Below, one piece after another: positions 1-7,655 of a stretch of 27,939 bases of DNA; position 1 is the first letter of the stretch; every line of letters begins with the position of its first letter. The position numbers were made by a program, and so were the translations under genes. The notes under the pieces are model-generated. The model was not told the origin of the DNA and did no database searches. It saw nothing but the letters and a program-made list of their open reading frames with translations. The stretch is from Lachnoclostridium sp. UBA3320 (lineage in GTDB: Bacteria > Bacillota > Clostridia > Lachnospirales > Lachnospiraceae): the NCBI GenBank assembly GCA_002361175.1, contig DESG01000149.1, positions 1-27,939 on the forward strand. Reading direction: 5' to 3'.

Positions 1-135
1 ATTGTCATAATATATAATAGTAAAAATTTACATAATAAATGATTTATAAGTAAGATTTACTAAAGATAATAAAATAATTTAGTACTTAATTGCAAAAAAA
101 GCATAAAAAAAGTGCAAAAAAAATATGATAAACGA

Positions 136-164
136 TTGACATTTTGTTTTATTGGTGATATTAT
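136..164 (+). promoter_or_regulatory. Sigma-A-type promoter of the sugar operon
   Basis: A perfect -35 TTGACA (136-141) and a -10 TATTAT (159-164) are separated by 17 bp, which predicts a start near 171 and an untranslated leader of about 125 nt before the binding-protein gene. The only other sequence upstream in the window (1-135) is very AT-rich and shows no gene. Confidence 0.85.
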
Positions 165-205
165 CTAAATGTAGTTCAATGAGCCACATTATTTTTTACA
201 TTTAC

Positions 206-229
206 GTAAAAGTTGCTAGCGCTTTTTAC
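206..229. promoter_or_regulatory. LacI/GalR-family operator (24-bp imperfect palindrome)
   Basis: The site is symmetric about its central GCTAGC (215-220), with arms GTAAAAG and CTTTTTAC. Three base pairs of twelve break the symmetry. It lies about 35 bp downstream of the predicted transcription start, a roadblock position. LacI/GalR regulators recognise palindromes with a central CG or GC step. The match to the CcpA cre consensus is imperfect (two key positions differ), so a dedicated local repressor is the better guess. No regulator gene lies in the window. TTTACGTAAA (201-210) is a second small palindrome overlapping the left arm. Confidence 0.65.
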
Positions 230-295
230 ATATTTATGGAAAATGATGTGGCACGGACAAGATTATTTTAATCTATAATTAGGAGGAGATGTAAA

Positions 296-1609
296 ATGAG
301 GAAAAAGTTATTAGCAATGACCCTTGTAATGGCTATGGCAGCATCTTTAGCTGGCTGTGGTGATTCAGGTTCAGGTGGTGGAAACAGCAGTTCAGGCGGA
401 AGCGGTGGCTCAGGTGGAAGCTCAGGCGGCAAAGTATCTTTCACAATTTTCAACTCTAAATCTGAAATCCAGGAATACCTTGAAGAAGCAGTTGCAAAGT
501 ATTGTGAAGAGAACAACGTGGATATCGAGGTTTACTATTCCCAGGATACAGTAGCAGCACATCTTTCTACTAAGTATGCGTCAAAAGAACCATATGCACT
601 GGCTATGACAGATGCAAAAGATATCTATTCACTAGGTGTTGAATATGGTTATGATATGAGTGGTGCAAAGTGGATTGATGATACGGATTACGAGATTACT
701 GTTGATGGCAAAGTATTAGGTTTCCCATGTGCTATTGAAGCTCGTGGTATTCTCTATAATGCACATGCAATTAAAGAAGTTACTGGTGAAGACTTTGACC
801 CAGATTCTATCAAAACATTAGACGATTTTGATGCATTTTGTCAGAAGCTTGTTGATGCTGGCATGGAATCTCCTACAGCAATCCTTAAGCCTGACTGGTC
901 ACTTGCAGCACATTATTTACAGCAGGTATATGAAGAACGTGAAGACCCAGAAGCATTTGTACAGTCTTTGTATAAGGGAGAAGCAGACCTTGCTAATGAT
1001 GAGAAATTTAATGCCTTGATGGATACTTTTGATGTACTTATGAAGTACAATGCTTTTAAATCTGCTCCAATTTCAGCTGAAGATGAGATGGTACACCAGA
1101 AGATGTCTGAAGGCGAAGTTGCATTCCAGTTCGGCGGATGCTGGGAGTGGAATGATATAATTGATTATGATTACACTGGTGATATTGGTGTTATGCCTGT
1201 ACCTCAGAATTTACAGGACGACTATACAGGATGCCTTGTTGGTGGCGGTTCTAAGTACTTCTACATAGACAACAGTGAGTATACTACAGACGAGCAGCGT
1301 GAAGCTGCTATGGCATTCCTTGAGTGGTTTGCAGGTTCAGATGATGGAAAGAAACTTGTTTCTGACACATGTGGTATGGTATCTCCATTTAACAGCAATA
1401 CAGTTCCATGTACTAATGACCTTGGTGTATCTGTTAAGAAGTATGTTGATGAAGGCAAACTGGTTCCTAACTATGATTATGACCCAGATGACCACTATTC
1501 TAAGAATGGTGCATATATGCAGGAATATCTTGCTGGACAGACAGACCGTGCAGGTCTTGCTGCTAAGATTGAAGATTACTGGAAATCTACAACTCCTGTA
1601 AAACACTAA
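296..1609 (+). CDS. ABC transporter sugar-binding lipoprotein (family 1 SBP)
   Basis: This is the extracellular solute-binding lipoprotein of a carbohydrate ABC importer (437 aa). A basic, hydrophobic signal peptide ends in the lipobox LAGC with Cys21 as the lipidation site. It is followed by a Gly/Ser-rich tether (about residues 22-46) and then the two-lobed binding fold, with a late GGCWEW-type sugar-contact region around residues 281-286. The start is fixed by AGGAGGA at 281-287. As first gene of the operon it probably delivers alpha-galactosides or isomalto-oligosaccharides to the two permeases downstream. That ligand guess comes from the linked glycosidases, not from binding residues. 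The role resembles MsmE of streptococci. Transcription is likely controlled by the operator in its leader. Confidence 0.9.
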   Translation: MRKKLLAMTLVMAMAASLAGCGDSGSGGGNSSSGGSGGSGGSSGGKVSFTIFNSKSEIQEYLEEAVAKYCEENNVDIEVYYSQDTVAAHLSTKYASKEPYALAMTDAKDIYSLGVEYGYDMSGAKWIDDTDYEITVDGKVLGFPCAIEARGILYNAHAIKEVTGEDFDPDSIKTLDDFDAFCQKLVDAGMESPTAILKPDWSLAAHYLQQVYEEREDPEAFVQSLYKGEADLANDEKFNALMDTFDVLMKYNAFKSAPISAEDEMVHQKMSEGEVAFQFGGCWEWNDIIDYDYTGDIGVMPVPQNLQDDYTGCLVGGGSKYFYIDNSEYTTDEQREAAMAFLEWFAGSDDGKKLVSDTCGMVSPFNSNTVPCTNDLGVSVKKYVDEGKLVPNYDYDPDDHYSKNGAYMQEYLAGQTDRAGLAAKIEDYWKSTTPVKH

Positions 1610-1638
1610 AATTTTCTTAATTATTAATAGTAAATTAA

Positions 1639-1672
1639 TTGTGCCGCTGGAAGTTCTCCTCCAGTGGCACAA
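1639..1672 (+). other. Intercistronic hairpin after the binding-protein gene
   Basis: TTGTGCCGCTGG (1639-1650) pairs with CCAGTGGCACAA (1661-1672) in a 12-bp stem with one G-U pair; A1651-T1660 adds a further pair. The next bases are A-rich, with no U-run, so it is not a classical intrinsic terminator. In binding-protein operons such hairpins commonly stabilise the upstream message, giving more binding protein than permease. That role is inferred here. Confidence 0.75.
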
Positions 1673-1697
1673 AGTAAAAAAGGGGGACAAATAAATT

Positions 1698-2576
1698 ATG
1701 AATACAAATACTATGTCTTATAAGTTTAGACAGTTTATGATGTTTGCTGGACTGACAACAATAGCATTTGCTTCTGTTGTTATTATACCGTTTATCTATG
1801 GTTTGTATTTGACATTAACAAGTTGGGATGGTGTATCAAGAGATAAACCTTTTGTGGGACTTGCAAATTATGCATCTACATTTGCAGATTCTGCATACTG
1901 GCAAGCATTGGGAAGAACGCTTATTTATTCTGTAATAGCTGTTGTCCTTGTAAATGTAGTTGCATTTATCTTAGCATTCTTAGTTACAAGTGGTGTTAAA
2001 GGACAGAATTTCTTCCGTGCTGGATTCTTTATTCCAAACTTGATTGGTGGCATTGTACTTGGTTATATCTGGAAGTTTGTATTTAACCGTGCGTTAGTAG
2101 CTGTTGGTAGCGCTATTACATCAGGTACTGCTACTTCACTGCTTGCTACTACAAACGGAGCAATGTTTTGTATGATTATTGTTTCTGTATGGCAATATGC
2201 AGGTTATATGATGCTTATTTATGTAGCTGGCTTTATGAGTGTGTCAGCAGACGTGCTTGAAGCAGCAAGAATTGATGGATGTACAAATATGCAATCAATT
2301 ATACATATTTCCATACCACTTATGGTGTCTTCTTTTGTACAATGTCTGTTCCTTACAGTTACGCGTTGTTTTATGGTGTATGATGTAAACCTTTCATTGA
2401 CAAATGGTGAGCCATTTAACAGTTCAGTTATGGCTGCCATGCATGTATATAACCAAGCATTTACCTATAAGAACTATGGTACTGGTCAGGCTGAAGCAAT
2501 GATTTTGTTTATTGTCTGTGCGGTTGTAGGTGTACTTCAGGTATATATTGGTAAGAAGGCGGAGGTGTCAGCATAA
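1698..2576 (+). CDS. ABC sugar transporter permease, MalF/MsmF type
   Basis: This inner-membrane permease (292 aa) has about six hydrophobic segments, the first near residues 15-38, as in the BPD_transp_1 family. The cytoplasmic EAA loop that docks the ATPase is visible as EAARIDGCTNMQSIIHISIP (about residues 191-210). It belongs to the MalF/UgpA-like partner group but lacks the large extra periplasmic loop of E. coli MalF, as is normal in Firmicutes. An AGGGGG element precedes the start. Its stop overlaps the start of the next permease by one base (TAATG), so the two are translationally coupled. The ATPase is not encoded here; a shared MsmK-like ATPase elsewhere is expected. Confidence 0.92.
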   Translation: MNTNTMSYKFRQFMMFAGLTTIAFASVVIIPFIYGLYLTLTSWDGVSRDKPFVGLANYASTFADSAYWQALGRTLIYSVIAVVLVNVVAFILAFLVTSGVKGQNFFRAGFFIPNLIGGIVLGYIWKFVFNRALVAVGSAITSGTATSLLATTNGAMFCMIIVSVWQYAGYMMLIYVAGFMSVSADVLEAARIDGCTNMQSIIHISIPLMVSSFVQCLFLTVTRCFMVYDVNLSLTNGEPFNSSVMAAMHVYNQAFTYKNYGTGQAEAMILFIVCAVVGVLQVYIGKKAEVSA

Positions 2577-3436
2577 TGGATGATTTAAATGAAAAAGCAG
2601 CCCGCAACAGGAAGATTAAACATGCAATTTTTATAGTTATTCTTATAATATTATTTATTTGCTTTATCTTCCCATTTGTGCTGGTAGTGATTAACGTATT
2701 TAAAACAAAAGCAGATATCACATCTGACCCACTGGCTTTAGTTGGTAAACATGGATTTACTTTGGATAATTTCCCAGAAGCTATGCGAAAGATGGATTTC
2801 TGGAAATCTTTTATGAATTCAGCTATTATTACTATTACTTCAACTATTATTACGATTGCACTTTCTTCTATGGCAGCTTATGTACTTGTACGTAATAAAT
2901 GGAAAGCATGTGGTGCTTTATTTGGAATGATGATTGCATCAATGGTTATTCCTTTTCAGGTACTGATGATTCCAATCGTGTCTTTGTATGGTGGTATTCT
3001 TGGTATTTTAAGTCACCGTACAACATTAATTTTCATGCATGTAGGTTTTTCTTCATCTATGGCAACATTTATGTTCCATGGTGCAATTAATACAAATGTG
3101 CCGATTGCCCTTGAAGAAGCAGGTACAATCGATGGATGCAGCCGTTGGCAGATTTATTGGAAGATAGTATTTCCACTGTTAAAGCCAACTATTGCAACAG
3201 TTGCAATTATTGACGCAATGGCATTCTGGAATGATTACCTTCTTCCAAGCCTTGTACTTGCAAAAAAAGAATTATATACAATTCCTATTGCAACACAGGC
3301 ATTTTATGGAACTTATTCCACAGATATCGGTCTGGTAATGGCAGCACTTCTGCTTGCAATGTTGCCAATTTTAATATTGTATTTGTTCTTACAGCGTTAT
3401 ATCGTAGAAGGTGTAACTTCAGGTGCAGTAAAATAA
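2576..3436 (+). CDS. ABC sugar transporter permease, MalG/MsmG type
   Basis: The second permease subunit (286 aa) has a cytoplasmic N-terminus, an opening membrane segment at about residues 17-38 and five further hydrophobic stretches. The EAA loop reads EEAGTIDGCSRWQIYWKIVF (about residues 179-198), the canonical MalG-type form. It is coupled to the upstream permease by a one-base stop/start overlap and pairs with it to form the membrane channel. It is followed by 122 bp holding a strong hairpin before the enzyme genes begin, so the transporter may be expressed at a different level from the hydrolases. Confidence 0.92.
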   Translation: MDDLNEKAARNRKIKHAIFIVILIILFICFIFPFVLVVINVFKTKADITSDPLALVGKHGFTLDNFPEAMRKMDFWKSFMNSAIITITSTIITIALSSMAAYVLVRNKWKACGALFGMMIASMVIPFQVLMIPIVSLYGGILGILSHRTTLIFMHVGFSSSMATFMFHGAINTNVPIALEEAGTIDGCSRWQIYWKIVFPLLKPTIATVAIIDAMAFWNDYLLPSLVLAKKELYTIPIATQAFYGTYSTDIGLVMAALLLAMLPILILYLFLQRYIVEGVTSGAVK

Positions 3437-3464
3437 CAGTATAATGGGTTTTTGAACACAGAAT

Positions 3465-3502
3465 GAGACTGGGCATTAATATTTTATTAGTGCACCAGTT
3501 TC
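3465..3502 (+). other. Long intercistronic hairpin between transporter and enzyme genes
   Basis: GCATTAATA (3473-3481) and TATTAGTGC (3485-3493) pair around a TTT loop. The stem continues outward as CTGG/CCAG with a single bulged A (3494) and then GAGA/TTTC (with one G-U pair), about 17 bp in all. The next bases are ATTTTATCTT, a poor U-tract. It could act as a partial terminator or as a 3' stabiliser of the transporter message. A weak promoter-like pair (TTTCAT, 17 bp, TATTAT) lies just after it, and I do not count it as a promoter. Confidence 0.7.
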
Positions 3503-3558
3503 ATTTTATCTTAACTTATGCTATTATTTTCTATATGACAGAATTGGAGGGTGAATTT

Positions 3559-5436
3559 ATGAAAAAAGTTCCTAGTATTAAAGACATTTATACAAAGCGT
3601 TTTCAGAAACACCATGATGAATTGCGCTGGCTTTATATGGAACTGTATGATAATGGTTCTATGTTTGCTGAATTGTGTGACAATATGGAAGATTTTTTTA
3701 AAAAGCGAAACAAGGATTTGAAAGAATTAGACGAAAAACGTGAAAAGCAAAAAGACTGGTATAAGCAAAATGATATGCTTGGCATGATGTTTTATATTGA
3801 CAATTTTGCCCAAAATATGAAAGGCGTGCAGTCACGTCTTGACTATATTGAAAAGTGCAATGTAAACTATATTCACCTTATGCCATTCCTTGAGACACCA
3901 GAGGGACGTTCTGACGGTGGATATGCAGTATCAAATTTCCGTAAAGTGCAGAAAAAACTTGGCTCTATGAAAGACCTTGAAAATCTGACAGCGGCATGCC
4001 ATAAAAAAGGAATTAATATCTGCATGGATTTTGTAATGAACCATACCTCAGAAGACCATGAGTGGGCGAAAAAGGCACGTCAAGGCGATGGTGAGTATAT
4101 GAGCCGTTACTTTTTCTTTGACAATTATGATATACCAGCTTTATATGAAAAAACAGTGCCACAAGTATTTCCTACAACTGCGCCAGGCAATTTTACATGG
4201 ATTCCAGAGGTTAGCCATTTTGTAATGACTTCATTTTACCCATACCAATGGGATTTGAATTATAAAAATCCAAGGGTTTTTAATGAAATGATGTATAACT
4301 TCCTCTATCTGGCAAACAGGGGTGTTGATATTATCCGTATTGATGCAGTTCCTTACATATGGAAAGAGCTTAATACACAGTGTCGTAACTTGCCGCAGGT
4401 ACACACTATTGTGCGTATGATGCGCATTATCAGTGAAATTGTATGCCCAAGTGTACTTCTGCTTGGTGAAGTGGTTATGGAGCCTGAGAAAGTAGTGCCT
4501 TACTTTGGCACAGTAGAGAAACCAGAGTGCCATATGCTTTACAATGTAACTACTATGGCGACCACATGGCATACAGTTGCTACAAGAGATGTAAAACTTC
4601 TTAAAAGGCAGCTTGATATTGTAAATTCTTTGCCAAAGGACTATGTGTTTTTAAATTATCTGCGCTGCCATGATGATATTGGCTGGGGACTTGACTATGG
4701 CACGCTTATGATGGAAGGAACAGGTGAGCGCAGCCATAAACAGTACTTAAATGATTATTTTCAGGGATATACAGGCGGAAGCAACAGCAGAGGCGAGCTT
4801 TACAATGCTGATCCTGTTACAGGTGATGCTAGGTTCTGTGGTACTACAGCTTCAATGTGCGGTATAGAAAAGGCTGGATTTGAGCAAGATGATGCGGCAA
4901 TGGAAAAAGCTATTAAGTTTGATGTGATGCTTCATGCATATATGTTTATGCAGTCAGGCATACCAGTAATTTACAGTGGTGATGAGATTGGACAGGTAAA
5001 CGATTATACTTATAAAGATGACCCTGCAAAAGCAGATGATTCTAGGTATATACACAGAGGGGCAATGAACTGGAAGCTTGCTGATAATATTTCAAAACCA
5101 GACACTGTAGAGAACAAAATATTTACTGCGCTTGGACAACTGGAAAAGATACGAAAAGAAGAAAAGGTTTTTGTGTCATATGCAGATACTTGGACAATAG
5201 AAACTTGGGATTCGTCAGTGTTGTGTATAGGCAGATATTTTGATGGTGAGAAAATCATAGGACTGTTTAATTTTAGTGAATATGATAAAACAGCATGGAT
5301 TAATGAAACAGATGGAGACTATATAGACTTGATATCAGGAAGAGAGATAAGACCTGTAGGAGTTGATATACCAGCATATGGATTCTATTATTTAAAACAG
5401 ATAACAGAGCCCGTTATAGGCAAAAGCAAAGCCTAA
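3559..5436 (+). CDS. GH13_4 amylosucrase / sucrose hydrolase-type enzyme
   Basis: This cytoplasmic GH13 enzyme (625 aa) acts on sucrose, either transferring glucose to a glucan (amylosucrase) or hydrolysing it. The family signature is clear: an N-terminal helical region (1-70), then NDMLGMMFYIDNFA, DFVMNHT (157-163), RIDAV with nucleophile Asp262, LLGE with acid/base Glu304, and LRCHDDIGW with His371 and Asp372 as stabiliser. The late motif ADDSRYIHR matches the amylosucrase active-site arginine loop. GGAGGG at 3546-3551 places the start here; the open frame runs further upstream but lacks a ribosome site and would add a non-conserved stretch. It has no signal peptide. The choice between polymerase and hydrolase cannot be made from sequence. 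Sucrose phosphorylase (GH13_18) is unlikely given these motifs. Confidence 0.85.
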   Translation: MKKVPSIKDIYTKRFQKHHDELRWLYMELYDNGSMFAELCDNMEDFFKKRNKDLKELDEKREKQKDWYKQNDMLGMMFYIDNFAQNMKGVQSRLDYIEKCNVNYIHLMPFLETPEGRSDGGYAVSNFRKVQKKLGSMKDLENLTAACHKKGINICMDFVMNHTSEDHEWAKKARQGDGEYMSRYFFFDNYDIPALYEKTVPQVFPTTAPGNFTWIPEVSHFVMTSFYPYQWDLNYKNPRVFNEMMYNFLYLANRGVDIIRIDAVPYIWKELNTQCRNLPQVHTIVRMMRIISEIVCPSVLLLGEVVMEPEKVVPYFGTVEKPECHMLYNVTTMATTWHTVATRDVKLLKRQLDIVNSLPKDYVFLNYLRCHDDIGWGLDYGTLMMEGTGERSHKQYLNDYFQGYTGGSNSRGELYNADPVTGDARFCGTTASMCGIEKAGFEQDDAAMEKAIKFDVMLHAYMFMQSGIPVIYSGDEIGQVNDYTYKDDPAKADDSRYIHRGAMNWKLADNISKPDTVENKIFTALGQLEKIRKEEKVFVSYADTWTIETWDSSVLCIGRYFDGEKIIGLFNFSEYDKTAWINETDGDYIDLISGREIRPVGVDIPAYGFYYLKQITEPVIGKSKA

Positions 5437-5462
5437 ACTGGTGCTAGATAGCAGGAGGAGCA

Positions 5463-7649
5463 ATGAGCATTATTTTTTCAGAAAATGACAAAACTTTTAC
5501 TTTGCATACTAACGATACTACCTACCAGATGAAAGTAGATAAATTTGGATTCTTACTACACCTTTACTATGGACGAAAGACAAAAGGCTGCATGGATTAT
5601 CTGCTCACTTATGCAGATAGAGGCTTTTCAGGCAATCCATATGAAGCAGGAAAAGACCGCACTTATTCGATGGATGTTTTACCGCAAGAACTGCCATGTC
5701 AGGGCATGGGCGACTATAGGAATACTGCTGTTGTTATCAAAAATGCAGATGGTTCATATGACAGCAGTTTTCGATATAAAGGACATAATATATTAAATGG
5801 TAAGTACAGTATAAAAGGACTTCCTGCTGTGTATGCCAGTGAAGATGAAGCACAGACACTAGAGATATATCTGGAAGACCCTGTGACAAAAGTACAGATA
5901 ACTCTTCTCTATGGTGTACTTCCAGAGCTTAATATTATTACAAGAAGTGCTGTTATTAAAAATGCTGGCACAGGAAAGATTTATCTTGAAAAGGCACAGG
6001 CGGCATGTTTGGATTTTGTAAGTGGGCAGTATGATGTTATTAGTTTCTATGGCAGACATACTATGGAACGCAATGTGCAGAGAACACCAGTAATGCATGG
6101 TACACAATCTATAGTAAGCCGCAGGGGCACATCCAGCCACCAGTATAATCCAATGATTATACTTGCAGGAAAAGAGACAACAGAAGATGCAGGGAACTGT
6201 TATGCACTGTCTTTTGTATACAGTGGCAGTTTTAAAGGTGAAGTTGAGAAAGACCAGTTTAACCAGACTCGTGTGCTTTTAGGGCTTTCGGATGATTTAT
6301 TTTCCTATCCGCTTGAGGTAGGGGATGTCTTTTATGTGCCAGAAGTTGTAATGACTTATACTAACACTGGGCTTGCTAAACTTTCACAAAATTTGCATAC
6401 CTGTTTTCGCACACATCTGTGCCGTGGCAAATATAAAGAAAGTGTGCGTCCAGTTCTTCTTAATAGCTGGGAAGCATCTTATTTTGATTTCACAGGCAAG
6501 TCTATATACCAACTTGCCAAACAGGCGGCAGACCTCGGAATTGATATGCTTGTTATGGACGATGGGTGGTTTGGCAAGCGTAATGATGACTACAGTGGCC
6601 TTGGAGACTGGTATGTGAATGAAGAAAAACTTGGAGAAACACTTGGTTCACTTATTAAGAAAATCAACTCTCTTGGCGTAAAATTTGGTATATGGTTTGA
6701 ACCAGAGGGAATTAATGAAGACAGTGACTTATACCGTGCACATCCAGACTGGGCACTCTCTGTACCAGGACGTGACCCAGTAAGGGCAAGATATCAGCTT
6801 GTAATGGATTTTTCCAGAAAAGAAGTAGTGGACTATCTATTTGATAAGATGTGCAAAGTTCTTGACCAAGGAAATATAGAATATGTAAAATGGGATATGA
6901 ACCGCAGTCTTTCAGATTGTTATTCATGTGCTACAAAAGACCAAGGCAGGGTACAGTATGACTATGTGCTTGGGCTGTATGATTTTTTAGAACGCCTGAT
7001 AAAAAAATATCCTGATATACTATTTGAAGGTTGCAGCGGTGGTGGCGGACGTTTTGATGCTGGTATGCTTTACTATACACCACAGATATGGTGCAGTGAT
7101 AACAGTGATGCGATGGACAGACTATTTATCCAGTATGGGACATCATTTGGCTATCCTATGTCATCAGTAGCAGCTCATGTATCAGCAGTGCCAAATCACC
7201 AGACAGGACGAATTACACCATTTAATACACGAGGCATTGTGGCAATGTCTGGCTCTTTTGGCTATGAACTTGACCCTGATAAACTTTCAGAAGAAGAGAA
7301 AATTAAAATACAAGACCAGATAAAAAGCTATAAAAAGTATGCCATACTAGTACAAAAAGGCTTATATTACCGCTTATCAGACCCATTTAAAGATGAAATA
7401 AGTGCGTGGGAATTTATTGCTGCAGATGCTTCAGAGGTTCTTGTAAGTGCAGTTATGCTTGAAGTACACGGAAATATGCCTATAAACTATGTAAGGTTAA
7501 AAGGACTTATACCAGATACTATGTACTGTGAGAAAACCAGTGGGAGAATATATGCCTCAGATGCACTGATGGAAACTGGCATTCCACTGCCTGCCAAAAT
7601 GGGCGAATACCATGCATATCAGATGTACTTTACAATAGAAAGGAATTAA
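5463..7649 (+). CDS. Alpha-galactosidase, GH36 (tetrameric AgaA/MelA type)
   Basis: This cytoplasmic exo-alpha-galactosidase (728 aa) removes terminal alpha-1,6-galactose from melibiose, raffinose and stachyose. It has the full GH36 layout: an N-terminal beta-supersandwich (about 1-330), a TIM barrel (about 335-640) and a C-terminal beta domain. Asp478 in YVKWDMNRS is the nucleophile. The CSGGGGRFD motif (524-532) and Asp546 in the WCSDNSD segment (acid/base) follow, as do the paired aspartates of VMDDGWFG. The length is standard for the family. GGAGGAG precedes the start, 26 bp after the GH13_4 gene. In context it turns raffinose into galactose and sucrose, the latter being substrate for the flanking GH13_4 and GH32 enzymes. 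Confidence 0.95.
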   Translation: MSIIFSENDKTFTLHTNDTTYQMKVDKFGFLLHLYYGRKTKGCMDYLLTYADRGFSGNPYEAGKDRTYSMDVLPQELPCQGMGDYRNTAVVIKNADGSYDSSFRYKGHNILNGKYSIKGLPAVYASEDEAQTLEIYLEDPVTKVQITLLYGVLPELNIITRSAVIKNAGTGKIYLEKAQAACLDFVSGQYDVISFYGRHTMERNVQRTPVMHGTQSIVSRRGTSSHQYNPMIILAGKETTEDAGNCYALSFVYSGSFKGEVEKDQFNQTRVLLGLSDDLFSYPLEVGDVFYVPEVVMTYTNTGLAKLSQNLHTCFRTHLCRGKYKESVRPVLLNSWEASYFDFTGKSIYQLAKQAADLGIDMLVMDDGWFGKRNDDYSGLGDWYVNEEKLGETLGSLIKKINSLGVKFGIWFEPEGINEDSDLYRAHPDWALSVPGRDPVRARYQLVMDFSRKEVVDYLFDKMCKVLDQGNIEYVKWDMNRSLSDCYSCATKDQGRVQYDYVLGLYDFLERLIKKYPDILFEGCSGGGGRFDAGMLYYTPQIWCSDNSDAMDRLFIQYGTSFGYPMSSVAAHVSAVPNHQTGRITPFNTRGIVAMSGSFGYELDPDKLSEEEKIKIQDQIKSYKKYAILVQKGLYYRLSDPFKDEISAWEFIAADASEVLVSAVMLEVHGNMPINYVRLKGLIPDTMYCEKTSGRIYASDALMETGIPLPAKMGEYHAYQMYFTIERN

Positions 7650-7655
7650 TTACCT

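Noticed and set aside
268..516. Antisense proline-rich ORF opposite the binding-protein linker
   Set aside because: It is the reverse reading of the Gly/Ser codon run and has no ribosome site or family similarity.
3463..3558. N-terminal extension of the GH13_4 gene from an upstream start
   Set aside because: The extra 32 residues would be encoded across the intercistronic hairpin, are not family-like, and the GGAGGG site at 3546-3551 points to the ATG at 3559.
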